Shown here: positions 1-5,497 of the stretch, piece by piece
Layout of the letters: every line of letters starts with the position of its first letter
How positions within the stretch are numbered: the first letter of the stretch is position 1
NCBI GenBank assembly: GCA_023410885.1
Contig: JAEYPI010000110.1
Location: forward strand, 1-6,983
Length of the DNA stretch: 6,983 nt
From: Bacillota bacterium
GTDB lineage: Bacteria; Bacillota; Clostridia; DSM-8532
Direction of reading: 5' to 3'
Translations under genes and position numbers: made by a program
The notes under the pieces: generated by a model
Database searches by the model: none
Told to the model about the DNA's origin: nothing
What the model saw: only the letters and a program-made list of their open reading frames with translations

Positions 1-285
1 ATGGGGTCTATATGGTGACAGACGGAACACATAAGCTGGTATAGAAAGGTGTCTAAGAATCAGTACTATTATTTTGATAAGATTCCCGAGGATCGGGATA
101 CTTATACTCCGGAACAGCCACAAGCAGTTCTCATGAAGCCGCTGCTGGATGCGTATCGCAATTCGGATGTGAACACCAAAGGTACACATCCGCATTATCC
201 GGGACGCATGGATCAAGCCATGCGGGGAGAAGAAGAGCGCGCGGCAATTCCGAAGGGATACACATTGATCTTTTATAAATTTTAA
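1..285 (+). pseudogene. 3' end of a sulfatase-like gene, frameshifted
   Basis: The window opens inside a gene. Frame 3 reads GVYMVTDGTHKLV and stops at TAG 42-44. Frame 1, closed upstream by TGA 16-18, continues as WYRKVSKNQYYYFDKIPEDRD and runs to TAA 283-285. Joined by one indel near 36-42, the two pieces match the typical C-terminal subdomain of sulfatases. The second sulfatase of this window has GRYKLIEYRF followed by TQLFDLEKDPLE at the same place. The roughly 60 residues after that are unlike anything I recognise. A GTG at 49 could nominally start a 78-residue ORF, but it has no convincing Shine-Dalgarno and would begin in mid-domain, so I prefer a frameshifted tail (or a sequencing error) to a small gene. 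The tail ends 19 nt before tctC with no terminator between them, which suggests a shared transcript. Sulfatase identity is moderate; the frame break itself is plain. Confidence 0.5.
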
Positions 286-291
286 AAAATG

Positions 292-299
292 GGGGAAAG
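292..299 (+). promoter_or_regulatory. Weak purine-rich ribosome binding site of tctC
   Basis: GGGGAAAG lies 5 nt before the ATG at 305. It is the weakest of the ribosome sites in the window but supports this start, because the protein then begins with a perfect lipoprotein signal (MKKK, hydrophobic core, LAAC). Confidence 0.5.
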
Positions 300-304
300 A
301 GCAA

Positions 305-1366
305 ATGAAAAAGAAATTGGCATTACTGTTGGCAACAACCCTGCTTGTTGGCTCTCTTGCAGCCTGCGGCAGCAACGAGAAAACACCTGCAGTAGAGACA
401 AACACGGCAACGCCGGTTGCAACGCCGGTTGCAACGGAGGAGCCGGACAGCGGCACAGTGGCAAAGCCCGAGGGCTATCCCACCAAGAGCATTGACTTTA
501 TTGTTCCCGCAGCTGCAGGGTCAGCTATGGATTTGCCCACGCGTGTGTTGGTGGAGGCGTTGGAGTTGGGAGACAAACCCGTCGTGGTGGTCAACTCTGC
601 AGGTGGAACGCAGACAATTGGAACACAGGCGGTCTACAAGGCGCAGGCTGACGGTCACACCCTCCTGGCTGTGGGAAACGGCGGACTGATGATTATGCCG
701 GCAATCAAGGACCTTCCTTACACTATCGATGACTTCCGTCACCTTTCACTTATGTCACCACCGGATCCGATGACCATCGTTGTAAAGGCAGATTCTCCCT
801 ATAAGACCTATGCTGATCTGGAGAAGGATCTGAAGGCGGGAGTCGAGCTGAACTACAGTGCGGGTAATCCCAACGGTATAGGAGACATAGGTGGTAAAAT
901 GTGGCTCCAGGCCATCGGTGTGGAACACCCCACTTACGTGCCATATACCAGCACCACTGAGTGCGTTCCCGCACTTTTGGGGGGACATGTAGATTTCCTG
1001 GTGCTTGATAACGGTGTGGCCACTAATCTCGTAAAGGACGGCTCCGTCAGAATGCTGGCCATGTTCAGTGATGAGCGTACCGAGGCTATGCCTGATGTTC
1101 CCACCCTAAAGGAGATGGGTATTGACGTAGAGACTTATGGATACAAGTGGGTTGCTGTTCATAAGGATACACCGGATGATGTTGTAGCCTGGATAAAGCA
1201 ACAGGTTGATCTCGCTATCGCCTCCGATGCATATCAGCAGTTCATGATTACGAACTACGGTGCAGCAGTGGAGCAGGTTACAGAAGAAGAAATGACGCAG
1301 ATAGTAAAAGATAACTATGAGATGAACAAGGCACTTGCAGAAGAGTTGGGGATTAAAGCACAGTAA
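305..1366 (+). CDS. tctC: TTT transporter substrate-binding lipoprotein (TctC/Bug family)
   Basis: Extracytoplasmic solute receptor of a tripartite tricarboxylate transporter. It captures an organic anion and hands it to TctA/TctB. The 353 residues fit the family once the linker is allowed for. Residues 1-21 form a lipoprotein signal: KKK, a hydrophobic core, then lipobox L-A-A-C with Cys21 as the lipidated residue. Residues 22-57 are a Thr/Ala/Pro/Glu-rich linker containing a 12-nt tandem repeat. The Bug fold follows: the KSIDFIVPAAAGSAMD strand and loop (61-76, Asp76), the VVVVNSAGGTQTIGTQAV segment (93-110) corresponding to the family's V-V-x-N-x-x-G-x-x-x-x-I-G, ADGHTLL (115-121), and late in the protein the hallmark MPDVPTLKEMG. 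The usual G-G loop before Asp is G-S-A-M here, which may reflect a different ligand. The ligand cannot be read from sequence; the flanking sulfatases make a sulfated carboxylate plausible. It is the first gene of the tctCBA set, 114 nt before tctB. Confidence 0.93.
   Translation: MKKKLALLLATTLLVGSLAACGSNEKTPAVETNTATPVATPVATEEPDSGTVAKPEGYPTKSIDFIVPAAAGSAMDLPTRVLVEALELGDKPVVVVNSAGGTQTIGTQAVYKAQADGHTLLAVGNGGLMIMPAIKDLPYTIDDFRHLSLMSPPDPMTIVVKADSPYKTYADLEKDLKAGVELNYSAGNPNGIGDIGGKMWLQAIGVEHPTYVPYTSTTECVPALLGGHVDFLVLDNGVATNLVKDGSVRMLAMFSDERTEAMPDVPTLKEMGIDVETYGYKWVAVHKDTPDDVVAWIKQQVDLAIASDAYQQFMITNYGAAVEQVTEEEMTQIVKDNYEMNKALAEELGIKAQ
407..436 (+). repeat. 12-nt tandem repeat in the tctC linker
   Basis: The unit AACGCCGGTTGC occurs at 409-420 and 421-432. 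Period-12 identity extends over 407-436, about 2.5 copies. It encodes T-P-V-A-T-P-V-A-T in the linker between the lipid anchor and the binding domain. The unit is a multiple of three, so gain or loss of a copy only changes linker length. Confidence 0.85.
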
Positions 1367-1369
1367 GGA

Positions 1370-1411
1370 ATCAGAAAGGAAGGAGTCGGGGGGGCTTCTT
1401 CCTTTCCTGAT
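1370..1411 (+). promoter_or_regulatory. Stem-loop between tctC and tctB, possible mRNA-stabilising or attenuating hairpin
   Basis: The arm TCAGAAAGGAAG (1371-1382) pairs with CTTCCTTTCCTGA (1398-1410), giving about 12 base pairs with a single bulged C, plus an A-T pair at 1370/1411. The loop is G-rich with a run of seven G (1388-1394). No T-run follows (TAAGAAGGGG), so it is not a standard intrinsic terminator. It begins 4 nt after the tctC stop. In transport operons, hairpins at this position commonly protect the binding-protein message and keep it more abundant than the membrane subunits; that role is inferred here. Confidence 0.5.
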
Positions 1412-1427
1412 AAGAAGGGGCAGCTGA

Positions 1428-1448
1428 AGGTCTACCGTTTTGAGACCT
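1428..1448 (+). repeat. Short inverted repeat in the tctC-tctB gap
   Basis: AGGTCT (1428-1433) and AGACCT (1443-1448) are perfect 6-nt inverted arms around a 9-nt spacer. They lie between the larger stem-loop and the tctB ribosome site. This could be a small hairpin or a protein-binding site; six pairs alone is weak evidence. Confidence 0.3.
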
Positions 1449-1464
1449 ACGCTGTCGTGTTTTA

Positions 1465-1471
1465 AAAGGAG
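1465..1471 (+). promoter_or_regulatory. Ribosome binding site of tctB
   Basis: AAAGGAG lies 9 nt before the ATG at 1481, with standard sequence and spacing. It fixes the tctB start. Confidence 0.75.
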
Positions 1472-1480
1472 ATTTTATCT

Positions 1481-1957
1481 ATGACTAAAAAGCAAAACAT
1501 TTTTGTTGGCTTCATTGCCCTGGTGTGTGCGGTATATTTGTATCTGGCCCTGCAAATGAATATGGGCACGGTTCAAGGCCCCGGTCCCGGCTTCGTGCCG
1601 GCGGTCATTGGCTTTCTTGGGCTCCTAATCTCTCTGGTTTCTTTAGGTCTAAACTTTTGGAAAAGCAGGAAGGGTAAAACACAGACCTCCGAAGAGGCTG
1701 ATGACCAAAAAATAGATTGGAATGGCTTGAAACGCTTTGGGGGTTATCTCCTAACATTAATCCTTTTTATCTTGATGTTCCAATACCTGGGTACTCTGAT
1801 TGCCATCTTTGGCCTAGTGCTGTCGTTAACAAAAATATCGGGATCAAAAGGGTGGGTAAAGCCGCTTCTTCTTGCTTTTCTGACATCTGTCTGCTGTTAT
1901 GTGGTGTTTAACGTGCTGCTTTCCGTGCCGCTTCCCAGAGGGATGATTTTTAATTAG
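1481..1957 (+). CDS. tctB: TTT transporter small membrane subunit (TctB family)
   Basis: Small integral membrane component that pairs with TctA in the tripartite tricarboxylate transporter. At 158 residues it has normal TctB length. Hydrophobic segments lie at about 7-25, 39-59, 88-117 (probably two closely spaced helices) and 126-148; a charged loop (61-86) connects the second and third. Family marks are GPGPGFVP (33-40), matching the TctB G-P-x-x-F-P element before helix 2, and the C-terminal NVLLSVPLPRG (144-154), the classic TctB ending. TctB sequences are poorly conserved, so the call rests on these two marks, on topology and on position immediately before tctA. Its stop codon TAG (1955-1957) overlaps the tctA ribosome site, so the two membrane subunits are probably translated in a coupled way. 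Confidence 0.9.
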   Translation: MTKKQNIFVGFIALVCAVYLYLALQMNMGTVQGPGPGFVPAVIGFLGLLISLVSLGLNFWKSRKGKTQTSEEADDQKIDWNGLKRFGGYLLTLILFILMFQYLGTLIAIFGLVLSLTKISGSKGWVKPLLLAFLTSVCCYVVFNVLLSVPLPRGMIFN

Positions 1958-1963
1958 GAGGTG
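1956..1963 (+). promoter_or_regulatory. Ribosome binding site that decides the tctA start
   Basis: AGGAGGTG is a near-perfect anti-16S match beginning inside the tctB stop codon. It ends on the GTG at 1961, so that codon cannot serve as the start. The next in-frame GTG at 1970 sits 8 nt after AGGAGG, which is ideal spacing. Confidence 0.8.
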
Positions 1964-1969
1964 TTTGAT

Positions 1970-3475
1970 GTGGATGTAATAGAATTATTGTTGCGTGGGT
2001 TCCAAGAGGCGCTTACCCTTCAGAATTTGGTAGCCTGCTTTGCAGGAGTGTTTGTGGGGACGGTTATAGGTGTTTTGCCGGGGATTGGGCCGGTGAGTGC
2101 CATGGCTATTTTGCTCCCCTTTAGTTTCGGACTGGATGCGGGAACGAGCCTGATTCTTTTGGCCGGTATTTATTACGGTTCCATGTATGGCGGTTCAACT
2201 ACCTCCATACTGATCAATATGCCGGGCGAGGGCGCTTCGGTGGTAACCTGTCTAGATGGATACCAGATGGCGAAAAAGGGGCGCGCAGGCGCAGCGCTGG
2301 CCGTTGCGGCCATTGGTTCTTTCGTTGCGGGAACACTAGGAATCATTTTACTTATGATTTTTGCGCCACCGCTCAGCCAGATTGCGCTTGCCTTTGGAGC
2401 TCCGGAGTTCTTGGCGATCAGTATTCTGGCAATAGTTCTTTTAAGCAATCTGACGGGAGATTCCTTTTTGAAATCATTACTCATGCTTTTAGTGGGAATG
2501 GCGATCAGTTCCATTGGAATCGACCCATTGATGGGTGACGACCGTATGTCCTTCGGAATTCTGGAGCTATCCCGGGGAATTGATATTTTGCCCTGTGCAA
2601 TGGGATTGTTCGGTATGGCGGAGCTTTTGGTTACTGCGGTAAAACCCTACGACGTGGGTGAACTGATCAAGGTGAAATTTCGGGATCTATATCCCACCAA
2701 AAAGGAGCTAAAGGAATCGGTAGGCCCGATTCTTCGCGGTTCTATCCTGGGCTTTCCTATCGGACTCATACCCGGACCGGCAGCGATTCTGGCATCACTT
2801 CTTTCTTACAAGGTGGAGAAAAGCGTATCTAAGCATCCCGAGGAATTCGGGAAGGGAGCTATTGCAGGAGTGGCGGGGCCGGAATCGGCCAACAATGCAG
2901 CTTCCGCTGGAGCCATGGTGCCGCTTTTGGCGCTGGGAATTCCCTTTGCGGCGCCTACAGCCGTTCTTTTAGGTGCTTTTATGATCCACGGCATTACCCC
3001 TGGCCCCATGTTTATGACTACAAATCCCAGGCTGTTTTGGCTGGTAATTGCCAGTATGTATGTGGGCAATGTGATGCTTTTACTGTTAAATCTTCCCTGC
3101 GTGGGTATCTTTGCTTCTCTGACGAAGCTGCCGGCGCGTATCCTGATGCCTATTGTTGCGGCAATCATGTTTATTGGTGTTTACTGCATAAATAACAGCT
3201 TTTTTGATTTGTGGCTGCTTTTGCTGTTGGGTTTGGTGGGCTTTGCCGCTCAGGCTGTAAAGTTCCCTGTAGCGCCCATCGTTATTGGCTTTGTGCTGCA
3301 GGATACCTTTGAGAAGAGTCTCCGGCAGGCGTTGATCTGGTCTCAGGGAAATATACTTGAAATTGTCAAAAGGCCGATAGCAGGCACAATGTTTGCAGTG
3401 ATCTTGTTACTCGTTATATCAATCGTTTATAAGGCTATAAAACACAAGAAAATTGTCATTCCGGATTCGGATTGA
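1970..3475 (+). CDS. tctA: TTT transporter large membrane subunit (TctA family)
   Basis: Permease subunit of the tripartite tricarboxylate transporter, a multi-helix symporter driven by an ion gradient. From GTG 1970 it has 501 residues, the usual length. Conserved elements in order: VIGVLPGIGP (about 32-41); YYGSMYGGSTTSILINMPGE (68-87), the most diagnostic TctA signature; a second Pro-Gly element GLIPGPAAILASLLSY (265-280); EFGKGAIAGVAGPESANNAA (292-311), containing the E-S-A-N-N-A-A core; and HGITPGP (340-346). The C-terminal half is nearly all hydrophobic helices and ends in a short Lys-rich tail. Relative to the family consensus as I remember it, two substrate-path elements vary: L-G-I-P-F-A-A-P instead of L-G-I-P-G-S, and I-P-G-P-A-A instead of I-P-G-A-G. 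Third gene of tctCBA; 49 nt separate it from the following sulfatase with no terminator visible, so cotranscription is likely. Confidence 0.95.
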   Translation: MDVIELLLRGFQEALTLQNLVACFAGVFVGTVIGVLPGIGPVSAMAILLPFSFGLDAGTSLILLAGIYYGSMYGGSTTSILINMPGEGASVVTCLDGYQMAKKGRAGAALAVAAIGSFVAGTLGIILLMIFAPPLSQIALAFGAPEFLAISILAIVLLSNLTGDSFLKSLLMLLVGMAISSIGIDPLMGDDRMSFGILELSRGIDILPCAMGLFGMAELLVTAVKPYDVGELIKVKFRDLYPTKKELKESVGPILRGSILGFPIGLIPGPAAILASLLSYKVEKSVSKHPEEFGKGAIAGVAGPESANNAASAGAMVPLLALGIPFAAPTAVLLGAFMIHGITPGPMFMTTNPRLFWLVIASMYVGNVMLLLLNLPCVGIFASLTKLPARILMPIVAAIMFIGVYCINNSFFDLWLLLLLGLVGFAAQAVKFPVAPIVIGFVLQDTFEKSLRQALIWSQGNILEIVKRPIAGTMFAVILLLVISIVYKAIKHKKIVIPDSD

Positions 3476-3506
3476 GAATTGTTGCCCTTGGCCGGCAGAT
3501 GGCATG

Positions 3507-3516
3507 AGAGGAAAGG
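3507..3516 (+). promoter_or_regulatory. Ribosome binding site of the first sulfatase
   Basis: AGAGGAAAGG lies 8 nt before the ATG at 3525. This ATG places the first beta strand (NVLLIMADQ) right at the N-terminus, as in cytoplasmic members of the family. Confidence 0.65.
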
Positions 3517-3524
3517 TTTTTTAG

Positions 3525-5129
3525 ATGAAAAAAAAGAATGTTCTTTTAATTATGGCTGACCAGCTGAGAAAGGATTATCTGGGCTGCTATGGGAATCCGT
3601 ATGTGCGGACCCCTAATTTGGATACGATAGCAGGCGAGGGAATGCAGTTTGAAAACTGTTGCGTGAACAATCCTATCTGTATGCCAAATCGTATGTCAAT
3701 TTTTACAGGGCGCTATCCACACAATCATGGTATGTGGACTAATGGGCTTATGCTCCCGCAAACGCTGCCCACTATTGGAAATACTTTTCAGGAACAGGGC
3801 TACAGCACCTGCAGTATAGGAAAGCTACATTTTGAGCCGACGGACTGTGGGGAAAAAGCACCCAGAGGAAGCAAAGAGGATCATCGGTACTGGAAAGAAG
3901 TGGGGGATGACATCGATTGGAACGGGCCTTATTGGGGCTTTGATCATGTGGAATTCACAGTTGGCCATGCCACAGCGCCCATCGCCCATTACGGAAAATG
4001 GTTCCGTGAGCATGGCGGTACAAACGACATGGCACAGGAGAAAAAGCTCCCGGGCTTCGAGTATTGTCCTGTAACGACAATGCCGGAGAGGCTACACGAC
4101 TCCATTTTTGTGGGGGAAAGAAGCGCCGATTATATCCGTGAGCATGCAGACGGAGAGCAGCCGTTCTTCCTTGTAGCCAGCTTCCCGGATCCGCATCATC
4201 CCTTTAATCCGCCCTATGAGACGGCAAAGCGATATCAGGATGTTCCGATAAAAATGCCTGTATGCGAGGATGACGATATGGAAACCCGCCCTACTCATTA
4301 TAAACACATGAAGCAAGAAATCTGGCACAGGGCGGGACTTTTGAAGGAAACTCCGGATATGTCTGAGGAAATGAAGCAGCGGGTAGAGGGAACAGCCGAG
4401 CGTGTGGCCGAGTTTATGGATAAAAAAATACTGGAAGGCCTGGGTATTAGCAACGGAGGACGTTCTGAGGCGAAAAAGAAGAGCCAGGCAGGCGTATCGA
4501 TAGAGGAGCGGAATCAGAGAATTCGCAATACCTATGCCATGGTAGACCTCGTTGATCAGGGAGTGGGCAGGATTTTGGATGCCTTGCGTGAAACAGGAAC
4601 GCTGGAAGATACGATTATTGTTGTTACATCGGATCATGGAGAGCTGATGGGCGATCATGGCTTGTGGTTGAAGGGCCCCTTCTTCTATGATGGGCTAATC
4701 AACGTGCCGCTGATTATCCGTGCTCCCGGTTTCCAAGCCGGAGTTACCGATGTGCTGGCTTCCTCTGTGGATATTTATCCCACGATTTGCGAGCTGGCAG
4801 AGGTAAACACACCCAGATATATTGATGGGATTTCACAGGCTCCGGCATTATCCGGCGGAAAGCCTCGGAACAGATGTCTGATCGAATATCGGAACGGATA
4901 TTTTGATCGTGACGTGAATACCATGGGCTATTTGGATGAGGATTATAAGTTTATTCAGTATCAAAACGGAGAGTGTGAGCTTACCGACCGGAAACATGAT
5001 CCAGAGGAAAGGGTGAATCTGGCAGCGGATTCGGCCTATGCCGATCTGGTAACCAGGTATCGGGAAAAGCTTCTGATGGAGGTTTTGGAGACTGGAAATA
5101 AGTTCCCGGATCAGATCTGCCACGCATAG
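3525..5129 (+). CDS. Sulfatase / phosphonate-monoesterase-type hydrolase, Cys-type, cytoplasmic
   Basis: Formylglycine-dependent hydrolase of the alkaline-phosphatase superfamily, 534 residues, cleaving a sulfate ester or possibly a phosphonate/phosphate ester. Visible active-site set: Asp12-Gln13 (IMADQL); Cys52-Met-Pro-Asn-Arg56, the C-x-P-x-R formylglycine site, followed by TGR (61-63); Lys100 and His102 (GKLHF); PDPHHPF (Asp222, His224, His225); Asp370-His371 (TSDHGE); Lys383. The C-terminal subdomain has YKFIQY (474-479) and HDPEERVNLA (from 491). The metal ligands are D12 / D370 / H371, the pattern of phosphonate monoester hydrolases and choline-sulfatase-like enzymes, not the classical D-D / D-N. 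Asn replaces Ser in C-x-P-S-R. There is no signal peptide: the Lys and hydrophobic start is the first core strand. A charged segment (about 250-335) is longer than in compact relatives. Substrate not assignable; the tctCBA context suggests an imported sulfated acid. Confidence 0.9.
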   Translation: MKKKNVLLIMADQLRKDYLGCYGNPYVRTPNLDTIAGEGMQFENCCVNNPICMPNRMSIFTGRYPHNHGMWTNGLMLPQTLPTIGNTFQEQGYSTCSIGKLHFEPTDCGEKAPRGSKEDHRYWKEVGDDIDWNGPYWGFDHVEFTVGHATAPIAHYGKWFREHGGTNDMAQEKKLPGFEYCPVTTMPERLHDSIFVGERSADYIREHADGEQPFFLVASFPDPHHPFNPPYETAKRYQDVPIKMPVCEDDDMETRPTHYKHMKQEIWHRAGLLKETPDMSEEMKQRVEGTAERVAEFMDKKILEGLGISNGGRSEAKKKSQAGVSIEERNQRIRNTYAMVDLVDQGVGRILDALRETGTLEDTIIVVTSDHGELMGDHGLWLKGPFFYDGLINVPLIIRAPGFQAGVTDVLASSVDIYPTICELAEVNTPRYIDGISQAPALSGGKPRNRCLIEYRNGYFDRDVNTMGYLDEDYKFIQYQNGECELTDRKHDPEERVNLAADSAYADLVTRYREKLLMEVLETGNKFPDQICHA

Positions 5130-5164
5130 ATATTACATCATTCAAAAGGAAAGCGGATAGAGCT

Positions 5165-5438
5165 ATGGCATATATGATTGCAATTGATTCAGGAGGAACA
5201 AAGTCTGTTCACTCTATGGGGAGATTGCAGGAACGATGACTTTGGCTCCGCCCTGTTTGTCCGTGTGGAGGGAAAACCTCTTGTAAGGCTAGGCGGAAAA
5301 GGATATGTGATCGATACGGTGGGGAGTGGATTTATGGCATTCCGGGCATGTGGCCTCTGCAAACCCACCGTGTTGGTATAATTACTGAGTGAGGCTATGG
5401 GAAAGCCTGTGGAGGACTCCATACCGGTGACAATATGA
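5165..5438 (+). pseudogene. Remnant of a BadF/BcrA-type ATPase, N-acetylglucosamine-kinase-like sugar kinase
   Basis: A degraded kinase gene between the two sulfatases. ATG 5165, preceded by AAGGAAAG (5146-5153), opens MAYMIAIDSGGTKS, the phosphate-1 loop (I-D-x-G-G-T-K) of BadF/ROK-like kinases, and stops at TGA 5237-5239. The adjacent frame 1 (5206-5235) reads SLYGEIAGT, compatible with the second strand of the same hairpin. Frame 0 from 5244 gives GSALFVRVEGKPLVRLGG then KGYVIDTVGSGF, the central family motif (G-S-x-x-x-x-R, G-G-x-G-Y-x-x-x-x-x-G-S-G). After a TAA (5379-5381) the same frame continues LLSEAMGKPVEDSIPVTI, resembling the following helix. Intact members have roughly 300 residues; fewer than 95 codons remain. 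The gene therefore carries at least one large internal deletion, frameshifts and a nonsense codon, and misses most of its domain. An active product is unlikely. Intact family members phosphorylate GlcNAc or related sugars; the original substrate is unknown. Confidence 0.75.
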
Positions 5439-5463
5439 CCATATCCTTTTAATAACATATAAA
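5435..5463 (+). promoter_or_regulatory. Candidate sigma-70/sigma-A promoter ahead of the second sulfatase
   Basis: ATGACC (5435-5440, four of six matches to TTGACA) is followed after 17 nt by TATAAA (5458-5463, five of six matches to TATAAT). Transcription would start near 5470, inside the inverted repeat described next and about 28 nt before the ATG. The local sequence is AT-rich. The -35 is imperfect, so this stays tentative. Confidence 0.3.
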
Positions 5464-5466
5464 TGA

Positions 5467-5483
5467 TGCTCAATATCTGAGCA
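5467..5483 (+). promoter_or_regulatory. 17-bp inverted repeat, candidate operator or leader hairpin
   Basis: TGCTCA (5467-5472), spacer ATATC, TGAGCA (5478-5483): perfect 6-nt arms around 5 nt. It sits directly after the candidate -10 and 3 nt before the ribosome site of the second sulfatase, where a repressor or a translation-affecting hairpin could act. No second copy was noticed in the window. Confidence 0.4.
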
Positions 5484-5486
5484 GAT

Positions 5487-5492
5487 GGGAGG
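5487..5492 (+). promoter_or_regulatory. Ribosome binding site of the second sulfatase
   Basis: GGGAGG lies 5 nt before the ATG at 5498. It is strong and fixes this start, which gives the expected short N-terminus before the first core strand NVLFILTDDQR. Confidence 0.75.
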
Positions 5493-5497
5493 TTTAA

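Noticed and set aside
49..285. A stand-alone 78-residue gene starting at GTG 49
   Set aside because: It has no good ribosome site, and the upstream codons in the same frame (WYRK) continue a sulfatase-like segment, so a frameshifted tail is more likely.
1370..1411. Intrinsic terminator after tctC
   Set aside because: The stem is good but no T-run follows, and tctB/tctA must be expressed with tctC for the transporter to work.
3525..3560. Signal peptide on the first sulfatase (KKK followed by a hydrophobic run)
   Set aside because: The run is only about six residues and leads straight into the catalytic Asp12, so it is the first core strand.
4092..4658. 188-codon open frame on the minus strand
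   Set aside because: It lies wholly inside the first sulfatase, antisense to its conserved residues, with no ribosome site or recognisable domain. It is a shadow of the real gene.
5178..5381. A stand-alone 67-residue gene starting at TTG 5178
   Set aside because: The ribosome site and P-loop-like start belong to the ATG at 5165 in another frame, and the peptide is the central motif of a BadF-type kinase without its ends.
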